Positions 51,201 through 63,200 of a stretch of 64,000 bases of DNA are shown one piece after another. Origin of the DNA: Sipunculus nudus (lineage: Eukaryota; Annelida; Sipuncula; Golfingiida; Sipunculidae); the NCBI GenBank assembly GCA_026874595.1, contig CM049315.1, positions 1,742,501 through 1,806,500 of the forward strand, given 5' to 3'. The position numbers and the translations under genes were made by a program. Positions within the stretch are counted from its first letter, which is position 1. Every line of letters starts with the position of its first letter. Under the pieces are notes generated by a model. The model worked only from the letters and a program-made list of their open reading frames with translations. It was not told where the DNA came from and ran no database searches.

Positions 51201-54200
51201 GGTGTGTTATCATCCCTCAACATTAAGAGCTGCACAAAAGTAGAAGACTGGTATTTTGGGAGAGACCTGTCTGATTGGACAGCCTCTACCTCATGTTGAG
51301 TGACTGACAGACACTTCCTTATACATGGTAACCAGTGGTAAATTACTGGCAACCTTCCAGTTCATGCTATATATGGATGACAGGAGTGACCGACAAAACA
51401 TTCGCTTACTGTGCAAGCTTCCAAAAATAGGGGAGCTTAATGACTCTCAAGCCCCACCCATACCTTTGTTCCACTTTTAGAGGTACTATTTGTGCTCCTT
51501 AACTACACTTTCCATGTTAATCATATACATTCCCAAAAATTTACTGGTAGCTTACAAAGGTATGTTCAATAACAGGCCAGCTTAATCTGGACAAGTAGGA
51601 ATTAACCCCAACCATGTCTGACAGGACAGCAAATTTAAAGTTAAGTCAAGGCCTGGTTATAAATAATTCCATTGAGAAACTTTTCAAACATAATAAGATT
51701 TGGTAATGGTGCGCAGTACAGAGTGCAAAGTAAATACTGGTTCAGCAAACCATTTGTCTTACTTATACCAAGGTACAACACTACTGAGTTAAGCTCATAT
51801 GGTATTAGACCTTTAGGCCGCATAATATCATATCCTCTTACAGTCTTTTTATCCATTCTATTTTAATTTATCATTATTTAAAGACAGTTACCTGCTGGAT
51901 ATCTTTGTGTGTAGGTATGGATTTGTTGACATAGCCTTGATACCTGAACCATGAACATAACGTCTGTAATGACCGGTACGCGCATCCCCACTTGTTGTCA
52001 TCCATTCTGTCCTGCATGTAGTGATGGTAACTGTAGAGACCAGTTACTAAGGAGACAACCCCATCCTTAACTGTAATGACACCATGGTGATGATCAATTT
52101 ATGATGTCATAAAAATATGAATTTCAATATACAATTAAACAATAGAGAATCAATCATGCAAATGCTTTTTGTCAAATCAAAACCTGAAGGCCAAAACTAT
52201 GAAATTTAATTTTAAAATTTCCTTCAACATGAAAATGAGAGAGAGTGAAATATTTTTTTGACATAAAAGTGATATGTTCTCATATGTATATATTCAACAA
52301 ATTAGTTTCTTTTTAAAGTCAGGGCACTAAATTTAAGGAATTTAATCCGCTGACACAACAGCTGCCTGTGACACATGGAGAAATCATAACTTAGTATGGA
52401 GGTTCAAAGTTCAACATTTCATAAGATTATTTCAATTATTCAGGAAATTTATGGCATTTGGTACTTTCAGAACAATTAGGTTGGAGTGCATAGCATGTGT
52501 ATAATAGCTAACAGAAATTTATTTTGCTTAAAAGAAAGCAGTGCTTAAGATCTGCAGACCTGTGATATAATCGTTTCGGAGAATATCATAGCGAACGGGT
52601 CAGGTGGCTGTATGGTCATCAAATTCAGCAAAAAGAAATTTCCATACCAAAGCTTTCATACATGTACTATGCACTCCTGCATAATTATTCAGAAAGGAAA
52701 AATAAATCCGGATAAATTTTACATGTGATTATCATGTTTTAACAAGTGACCCATGGGTCATGACGCTCAGCTGACTGGGAAGAGATTCGCAAAAGGAAAT
52801 TTTATCATCAGAATGGTAGTATATACCCATTCAACTGAAGCATCAAACAGATTAACCAACAGGCCAAGATTTAGTCTGTATTTATATATCTCAAAAATAG
52901 AGAAAAATGTGTAAACTTTTAAAACTAGAATACGGGTAACCGACAAGTGACTACATGTATCTGCCAAAATCGGATAGTGAGGCATGGATTGAGTGGCAAG
53001 GGGAAATAGAGTGAGGTATGTTGCATATTAGCATGGATGTCTGCAGCCTAAATGTGTATGTAGGTTTTGCCACCTACCACAAATCCAGAAAGCTGTCCAA
53101 GTTGTATACACCTGCAAAATTTTAGGCAGAAAAGTCAAACCACTACATGTATATGAGCGATTTTTGCCCATGGCAGACAAACAGACAAACACTGTGCAAA
53201 AATCTTTGCAGGTAACCCCTCCAGTTTTGTGTATGATAAAGACCTATGTGAGATCTAAACACATGCACAATTTTGGCCCAATCGGTCAAATGGTTCCTGA
53301 GATATGAGCTTGGATGTGTGCAGCGTTAACTAGAATGTAGGTGGCGCCACCTGTCATAAAATCAAGAAAGCTGTCCACGATGTATAAACCTGCAAAATTT
53401 TAGGCAGTTATTTCGAACCACTACAGAGAAATGAGTGATTTTAGGCCACGGCAGACTAACAGACAGACGCTGTGCAAACATTGTTACAGGTGGCGCCACC
53501 ATTTTTTGTGTATGTTACAGAGCTATCAAAGGGCTACATTTGTATAAATTTTATTTCCTGATCGGTCAAACGGTTCCCGAGATATAAGCTTGGATGTCAT
53601 CAGCGTGAACGTGAACGTAGGTGGCGCCACCTGTCATAAAATCAAGAAAGCTATCCTGGATGTATACGCATGACGAATTTCAGGTGAATAAGTCAATTCA
53701 CTGCAGAGATATGAGTGATTTTAACCCAAGGCAGATGAACAGATGGACACTGTGCAAACATGGTTACAGGTGGCGCCACCATTTTTTGTGTATGTTATAA
53801 AGCAATCCAAGGGCTACATTTGTATCAATTTTATTTCCTGATCGGTCAAACGGTTCCCGAGATATGAGGGTTTATGAGTGGAAACAGACCCACAAATGGA
53901 CACTGGATAGAGAGGAAAGGTCAGAGGTCAACGCAAATTGGTTAGGCACCAGTTCACATGTGACCCGATAATAGGTGTAAGTTTGGGAAAAATCGGTCCA
54001 TTAGTCTCCGAGGAGCTCTCTGGAAACGAACGCCGCCGCGGCTGAGGAACTTGGTCAAAAACATAGTATCCGCAAAACTTCGTTTTGGCGGATACAAAAA
54101 TACAGGTGGCTCCACCAGTCTGCAGAAACTAATAAAAACACTTAATGGTCAATATCCATGCAAAAAATCATGGTGATCTCTGCATTAGTTGTTCAGATAC

Positions 54201-57200
54201 TTCAGTTTTTGTATCAAATTGTCCATTATTCTGAGGGATACTTCGGAGTCCTATAGCTTGAAGGATATGGGTAACAGAGACCTAATTTCAAGTTTCCACA
54301 GGCACCTTTCATGGGCCTCCTTGCATGACAAGAATGAAGATTCTAGGTCCAGTTGTTGCGATTTGTACCCTGTTGACAGATTACCACATCTTTAAAGGTC
54401 TCAAAAAAAAGAAAAAAATTCGTAAAAATTTGAAAAACTAGATGTGTCGGAACGACACAAATGCCCCCACCTTGGGCAAATTAGAAACATTTGTAAAATT
54501 TGGAAATTTTTTTAAGTTCAGGAGGTGTCGTATGGTCAAAAGTAGGTAAACAAGGGCAAAATGCAAACTCATTATCAAGCAACACACCAAAAATCATGCC
54601 AGTATATGCAGGCATTGTGAAAAAAAGTCCATACATGTGCATTTTCCATAAAAATTTCTGTCTTTCATGAAATTTTCTATGTTTAGGAGCCGTAAAACAA
54701 TCAAAAGTAGGTCAACCAGGATGAAACGCAAACTCGATCTGTAACTGTCATTATCAGTACAAAAAAGTCAGTACATATGCATTTGTTATGAAAATTTATA
54801 TTTTTCATGAAACTTTCTATGTTCAGGAGCAGTCAAATGGTCAAAAGTAGGTCAACTGAGACAAAACAAGAACTCGATCTGTAACTGGTCATTATCTGCC
54901 TACACACCAAAAATCAGGCCTGAATCTGCAGGCACTGCAAAAAAAAGTCCATACATGTGCACCTTTTTATGAAATTTTCTATGTTAGAGCACCGTCAAAC
55001 GGTCAAAAATAGGTCAACTGGGACAAACATGAACTTGATCTGTAACTGGTCATTATCTGCCCACACACCAAAAATCAGGCCAATATCTGCAGGTATTGTG
55101 AAGAAAAGTCTGTACAAGTGTATTTGTCATGAAAATATATATTTTACAGGAAATTTTCTATGTTCAGGAGCCGTAAAACAGTCAAAAGTAGGTCAACCGG
55201 GACGAAATACGAACTCCATCTGTAACTGGTCTATATCTGTCTACACACCAAAAATCAGGCCAACATCTGCAGGCAATGCGAAAAAAAGTCCGTACATGTG
55301 TATTTGTCATGAAATTTCACATTTTTCATGAAAACTTCTAAGTTTAGGAGAAGTAATACTGTCAAAAGTAGGTCAACTGGGATGAAACGCGAACTCGATC
55401 TGTAACTGGTCTATATCTGCTCACACACCAAAAATCAGGCCAATATCTGCAGGCATTGCGAAAAAAAGTCCGTACATGTGTATCTGTCATGAATATTTCT
55501 ATTTTTCATGAAATTTTCTAAGTTTAGGAGCCGTAAAACAGTCAAAAGTAGGTCAACCGGGTCGAAACGCGAACTCGATCTGTAACTGGTCTATATCTGC
55601 CCACACACCAAAAATCAGGCCAATATCTGCAGGCATTGCGAAAAAAAGTCCGTACAACTGTTTGATTTCAGAAGGACGGAAGGACGGAATGACGGACATG
55701 GGTAAAACTATATGCCCCGGCCACTTTGTGGCGGGGCATTAAAAATAGAGGTGGCACACCCAGTCTGCAGAAACTGATGGAACAGCTCATGATCAATATG
55801 TATGCCGAAAATCATGACCATCAGTGTTGTAGTTATTGAAATACTGCAGTTTTTGTATCAAATTTTCCTTTATTCTGGGGGGGGGGGTATTTTGGACCCA
55901 TACAGCTTAAAGAATATGGGTAACAAAGACTTAATTTCAAGTTTCCATGGAGACTTTTCATGGGTCTCCCTGTGTGTCCAGAATGAAGATTCTTGGTCCA
56001 GTTTTTATGATTTGTGCCCTGTTAACAGATGTTCATATCTTTAAAGGTCTCAAAAATACAGAAAAATTTCGTAAAAAAACCCGAACAAATACAGGTGGTG
56101 CCACCAGTCTGCAGAAACTTATGAAACACTCCATGATCAATATCCATGCAAACAATTATGGTTATCTCTGCATTAGTTGTTCAGATACTTTAGCTTTTGT
56201 ATCAAATTTTCCATTATTCTGAGCTGTACTTTGGAGTGCCATAGCTCAAAGGATATGGTTAACAGAGACCAAATTTCAGGTTTCCATGGAGACTTATCAT
56301 GGGTCTCCCTGTGTGTCAAGAACGAAGATTCTAGGTCCAGTCGTTACGATTTGTACCCTGTTGACAGATAACTACATCCTTAAAGGTCTCAAAAATGGAG
56401 AAAACAATTCGTGAACATTGAAAAATACAGGTGGCGCCACCAGTCTGCAGAAACTGATGAAACATCTCATGATCAATATGTATGTCGAAAATCATGACCA
56501 TCAGTGATGTAGTTAATGAGATATTGAAGTTTTTGTATGAAATTTTTGACTATTCTGGGGGGTAATTTTGGGCCCCATAGCTCGAAGGATATGGGTAACA
56601 GAGACCTAATTTCTGGTTTCCATGGAGACTTTTCATAGGTCTCTCAGTGTGTCGAAAATGAAGATTCTAGGTCCAGTCGTTACGATTTGTGCCACGCTAA
56701 CAGATGACAGCATCCTCAAAGGTCTCAAAAATAGAGGGAAAAATCGTAAAAAATCAAACAGTACAGGTGGCGCCACCAGTCTGCAGGAACTGATCGAACA
56801 TCTCATGATCAATATGTATGCCAAAAATGAAGACCATCAGTGATGTAGTTATTGAGATATTGAAGTTTTTGTATGAAATTTTTTACTATTCTGGGGGGTA
56901 CTTTGGGGCCCTATAGCTCGAAGGATATGGGTAACAGAGACCTAATTTCTGGTTTCCAAGGAGATTTTTCATGGACCTCTCAGTGTTTCAAGAATTATGA
57001 TTCTAAGTCCAGTCTTTATGATTTGTGCCTTGTTAACAGATGTTCACATTTTTAAAGGTCTCAAAAATAGAGAAAAAAAATCGTAAAAAATCGAAAAATA
57101 CAGGTGGCGCCACCAGTCTGCAGGAAGTGATGTAACATCTCATGATCAATATGTATGCCAAAAATCATGACCATCAGTCAAGTAGTTAATGAGATATTGA

Positions 57201-60200
57201 AGTTTTTGTATGAAATTTTTTACTTTTCTGGGGGGTACTTTGGGGCCACATAGCTCAAAGGATATGGGTAACAGAGACCTAATTTCTGGTTTCCAAGGAG
57301 ATTTTTTATGGACCTCTCAGAATCCCAAGTTACAAGGTTCTAGGTCCAGCGGTTACGATTTGTGCCTGGTTAACGGACGGACAGACGGACAGACGGACAG
57401 ACAGACAGACGGACAGACGGACAACGGACAAAGAGTGATCGCTATAGCTCAGATGACTTTCAGTCAGCTGAGCTAAAAAACCACCAGCTTCTGTGGCTCA
57501 GGGGTAGAGCGCAGGACTCAAAGCCGGGAGATTGTGAGTTCGAATCTCAGCCGAGTTGGTGAGATTTTTCACAGTCGGCCCCCACCCAGGATGAGCGCTC
57601 TGCAGGCTTAATGGGAAGGCCGTGCCCAACGGCCGTGTTTCACTCACAAATGAGTGTGCCTTTCAGGGACTCCTCGGTGGTATGAGCCATTAATGGGGAC
57701 GATTACACACCAAGGACCAGCAGTAGTCACCGGGCCTGGTTAATGCCAGGATATAAAATGAGAAGGAGCGTGTGATACTGCCTTGTCACATAGTCCAAAA
57801 CCGGAATGGAATTCTGCAGAGATACATATATGAAGTTAAGTAAGCATTAAAAAATGGAGGCGGTTACCTCGACCAAAAAAATACTTTAAAAAAAAATGAA
57901 AAACGTTATAAAAAACTGATATTTAAAGTCAAGAGTCCAAGCTGAACCATTATGTACCTCCTGATTGGGGTAGCCCAGTGTGAGGATTGACTAGATACAC
58001 TTCATTTCTTAAATCCTCGGGGAACAGGTGTCGGTTTGCTCTGCGCAACAAAGGTCGGTCCTTTGGCAGCAATAAACACTGATGTTTCTTCTTTCTCACA
58101 GATTCTGAAAGTTAACAAATATATGTTTAACATAGATGGAACAGTTAAATGCAGAAGACAACAAGTCACTCAGAGTCAAATTATGTATAAATGTTAATAC
58201 AGCATTTGACAGCATGAATGCAGGTTTTTTTCAGAAGTTTACTGCAGAAAAGAGGGCAACATTTGATCTGCTCTCCCTTGCCTCAAAGTGCACCTCTCCT
58301 CATTAATGCAATAAATATTATTTTTAATTTTCTAATTGGGATGTACAAAGCATATATAATATGACAAAGGAACAGTATAAGACAGCAAGCCATACAGACA
58401 CTGGTTTAAACTTAGCATTCATGACACAGGTAACATACCAGCTTCAACAACATCTAATATTATATTAACCAATACATATCTATCTGTATCGTCAGATGCA
58501 ATACATTGATATGTTGAATATATATAACCTTTGAAAAGTGAAGCTGAAATTTAACTGGCTAACTCTGACATTTGATAATAGTCAGCACTTGTAAAGTGAA
58601 TTATTATTGGCCAGAAATCAGTTAATCAACATCTGATTGGCTAACCATTGTATGATCAAACCAATTACAGTGATGTAGTGGATTAGACACCATCTGAGCC
58701 ACAATGTAAGTCCAAGTCCAGGCCACTGGAGTTCACGTCTGATCCTTGAGAATCAATTTAAGTCCACATTCTTCAACACTGAGTCATTTGGAACCCCAGT
58801 CCAAGTCCAAGTCCAACACAAATATCCTTAAAATGCAGTATGAAATGGAAATTTTAGATTATCATGTACATTTTAAAGTTAGTTTATGCATGTTTTTACA
58901 TAAATTGGTTAATTACATTTATAGCTCCTGATGCTGAGCAAAGCTTATATTATTATTACAGTACTATTATTTTGTAAAATTCTGTTAGTATTTCACACAT
59001 ATACAAAAGTCTTCATAATAATTGACAGATTTTTGTTCTATTGGACACAGCCTGATTTCTTGAGTCCTTACTTCTGAGTCCAATTCCAGGACCCATGAGT
59101 CCAAGTCTGAGTCCCTAAAACAGTTGAGTCAAAGTCCAGACCCAAGTCCAACATCACTGACCTAATGTAGGGGCAGTTTCAATATTTTTTATTCATAAAA
59201 GTGTTGACTCACTGGCATGGTGAACTTGAAGGAGCAATGACTTGGACTCTTAACTCTGATAAGTATTGTGAGATAATATTAATGTATTGTTACAGCTGTA
59301 ACATGATGTACACACACTGACAGATTTCAGACTTTCCAAGTCTGAACTAAAATTTTAAAATGGCTTTGTTAACTTAAGAAACTGACTTCTAAAATTGGAT
59401 TATGGCAAGATGTTATGACCTACCTAAGTCTTCTTCTGTGACACCGTGAGGGTAAGTCAGAGTGACGTAGTGATATAATCCTGGTGGTTTATAATGGAAG
59501 GGTTCAGGTGTATGGAACACACCCACCTGAAATATATAACCAATCACATCTTAATATTATGACATGATTTTATAATGACATAAGCATACATGTTAAAAAA
59601 TTTAATATAAATTTTGTCAATGACTAGAGTATATGTAATATGCATATGTACATATATGTAATAACTAGCATCAACACTGATAAGGAATATATGAATCACC
59701 TTCAAGTGTGTGCAGAGGATTTTTAAAGAGATTTGATTAAGTTCCAAGGGAAAATAGAATATCTACAAAACATCCTTTTCATACAAGTTAATCTCTACAG
59801 AAGGCAACCTTCACTGTCACACCAAATACCCATTAGGGTTCTGGGGACACTTAGGATTGCTATGGAATGCAAGATAGCAGTTACATCCAGAGGAGAGTCA
59901 TTTATCCAGTGGAGAGTCATTTGTCCAAACACCATTTTCCAAATTGACCATAAAGCCAAAACCCAAATAATGAAAAAAAAATTTCAACAATTAATGACAT
60001 TGGATTTTCAGGGTCAATTAGCAATGTATTTTACATGAACAAGGCCTACAGGCCTTATGCGAACCTGTGCACTGGGACTTTACACCACGTATAATGCTTC
60101 AATGCTGGACCATTACTTTTCATGTATATGAACAATGCAAGTACTAAACATTTTGAATAAGAAACAATTACACAAACATCACTTGCTGAAATTCTGGCAT

Positions 60201-63200
60201 GGATGCACACAACACAAAAACAATTGTAGCTGGCACCACCAGTCTTGTATACAACGAAGCTATAAGAGATATACACATATGCCAATTATCAGACTGATAT
60301 ATTAAACCTCTCCTGAGAAATAAGCAGGAACACACATTGTGCAAAAATTATTGTAGGTGGCACCACCAGTCTTTTATACGACAAAGCTATTCGATATGTA
60401 TAAATATGCCCAATTTCAGGCTGATATATCAAATTCCTCTGTAGAAATAAGCAGGCACATACACTGTGCAAAAGTCAATGTATGTGGCACCACCTGTCTT
60501 GTAAATGAGAATACCATCAAAGACGCATAGACAGGTCAAAATATCAGTCCAATACATCAAACTTCCCCAGAGTTTGATGCACTGTAAGGCAGTTGCCCTC
60601 GAGTGACCTGTGACAAATTGCTGCCTCAAGCTACTGCACTGAGTGAACTCTTGACCTGCACCTGGCTAGACTGAGTGAACTCTTGACCTGTTGCATAATC
60701 TGACACAGTTGGCAGTCTGCCAAAGCTATAAATAGATTCAGGCTGAACTTTGGTACCAAATATGATGCAGTGAGTAGTCTGCCAAAGCTATAAATAGAAT
60801 GCAGCTACTGCACTGAGTGAACTCTTGACCTATACCTGGCTGCATTTCTTCCAATCCTGGCACTGTGCCAAAACTATTTACAGAGCTGACATCATCTTGG
60901 CTAATGGCCAACATCAAGGCACTGGCAATCTGCCAATGGTAAACAAAGTGCTGCCATCTGAACACAAAAGTGGTCCCTACTTGAAATTTATTTTCCCAAT
61001 ACAAAATGCTTTTCAGCTGACTTTTTATAAAAAAGAAATCAGGAATATATGTTAAATTATTATAGAGGCATACTGAATGCAAAATTAAAATACAGATATA
61101 TCTCATTGATGGCAAATTCTTGAATTAAGTTAAGTAGGGATACCAATTATTTATAATCCACGTACAGTTGTCTTTATATAGCCACAGAGAGCTGAACATC
61201 CATGATTGTAACATTGCCTGGTATGATAAATAACTTAAATCATAAATCTAAATTTTTTTAAAAGCTTTTAAAAAACTTCCTTGTCAATAATAACCAAAGA
61301 TAACCTGAAATCTAAATGTCTAATGGCATGATGTAATAGATGCTGATAAACTGGTGCCAGGCTAGATGTAACAGCATCACACAGCTAACATATATGGTAA
61401 AATGACTCAATTCAATCTCCATAATTCAGCCAAAAATCATTCATGTTGAACCATTAATAACAATTATTATAAGAATTATTGTAGGAATTATACTTCTAAA
61501 ATATTTAACAAACTGGCTTCAGTGGCATCAGTCGAAAAACCTTTCGCAGGTTTATAACTCATATAGGACAATACTTGCTAAGTTCAGCTTCCCGTAACTC
61601 AGCCAAAAAGCACTGAACCAAAACCATTTGAACAAACTTGAATTATCAACGTCTGAGGATAATTAATGTGTGAGATTTAAGATTTTGGCCCAGTGGTTTT
61701 TGAGAAGAAGATCTTTGTAGCCACTGAGCTAAAATGGGCTGTTATGGCATATGACTAAATTCAGCTTCCCTCAACTTAGCCAAAAGTCACTGAAAAGAGA
61801 CCATTTGAACAAACTTCAGAAAGCACTACCCTAGGATCATTTCTGTGCGATATTAAACAATTTGGCCATATGGTTTCAGAGAAGAAGTTTTTTGTAGCCC
61901 TCAGTGTGATACAGGCACTGATGACCCTGTACAAAAAAGGCCGATGCAGGTGGTGCCACCAATACCTCAATTTCAGATATGACCTATGTGACCAACATTG
62001 GCATAAAATTTGGTGATGACAGCTACAGCCGTTTCTGAGATTTAAATTTTAATATGCTTTTTTGCACAGTTAACAAAGTTCAACCTCCTGTATCTCAGCC
62101 AAAAATCTCCGAACTGAAACCATTCAAACAAACTTGAGAAAGTTTGTTCCAGGGATCATTTCTGTGAAATATTGGACAATTTGTTTGGACAGTTTCGCAG
62201 AAGAAGATTTTTAAAGCTTTTTTAGCTTTTTCCCTAAAAAATCTAAGCAAATGCATGTAGAAAAAAATAAACAAAATCCGATATAGTTTTTTGGATGACT
62301 GATTATTTGCAAAAAAATTTGGTGATGCTAGCTCCTGCCATTTTTGAGATAGCTATGGTTAACGTAAAAACGACGCCCGACGCACGACAGACGACCCCGC
62401 ACCATCACATAAGCTCACAGGTTCGCTAAAAATTGATTAATTGACGGAAAACCTAACAATAGGCTGTTGGCAATGTTTATTTTGGACTAGCTTAAATTAA
62501 TTCATGTTGTCAATCTCTAGTTAAGTCCAGTGCCTGGTGGCAGGTTGGCTATCACAATGAATCTTACTGAAATTGTTTATCTGAACAATTGTTTATCCCA
62601 ACAAAAGCCCTGTCCCACAATATTTTGGCATTAATGACACTCTACTGTATTATTTAAGCTAGCAAACATTGTAGTTGACAGGATCCTTTCACTATAGATC
62701 CCAACACTGCATCTCACCTTGTCATTTTTAAAGATGCAGTCTTGCATCTGGTCGAGTTGCTTACAAATGCCTTGACCCATTAAGTCTGGTATATTTTTCA
62801 CTGGTGTATTACCAGCAACAACACAAAGTACATCTACTGATAACGTCATGGATACAGTCTGGTACTCATCTGAAACATTGCAAAACAAGAAACATTTACA
62901 AACAAAAAGAGTTTTAACTCTTTTATTAAGTAATGTAAAATTAAGTATTGTATCATGAATTTATTTTGCAGTTTTATAAATTCAAAATAAACAAATTCAA
63001 AAGGTTTAAAACATATCATGGCTGTAAACAGCTCTATCTTCTAAAGTATAAATATTTTTTTTTTTTTTGCAAACAATCTTATTTTTACAACTCTTTCTCA
63101 ACCAACAGACATAAAATTTTGCTTTACGCAAATATCAATTTAAGAACTTTAAACATGACACCTGTGATAATAACTGTCAAAATTCTCTGTTACTGATGCT

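Larger units (their letters stand above)
52741..57479 (+). mobile_element. C-family element with E and B elements inserted
   Basis: It starts aacaagtgacccatgggtca, tgacgctcagctgact and ends at 57440-57479 with gctatagctcagatgacttt, cagtcagctgagctaaaaa after a GGAC/GACA tract. The C text is 52741-52927, 54097-54436 and 55743-57479. Palindromic units lie near 54104 (GGTGGCTCCACC variant), 55749, 56094, 56431, 56766 and 57104, about 336-345 bp apart when uninterrupted. It lies in the UFSP2 intron between exons e and f, transcribed in reverse. Confidence 0.75.

Noticed and set aside
57484-57560. A tRNA gene on the plus strand
   Set aside because: A and B boxes are present, but the acceptor arm does not pair, there is no clean 3' edge, and about 300 bp of SINE-type body follows.
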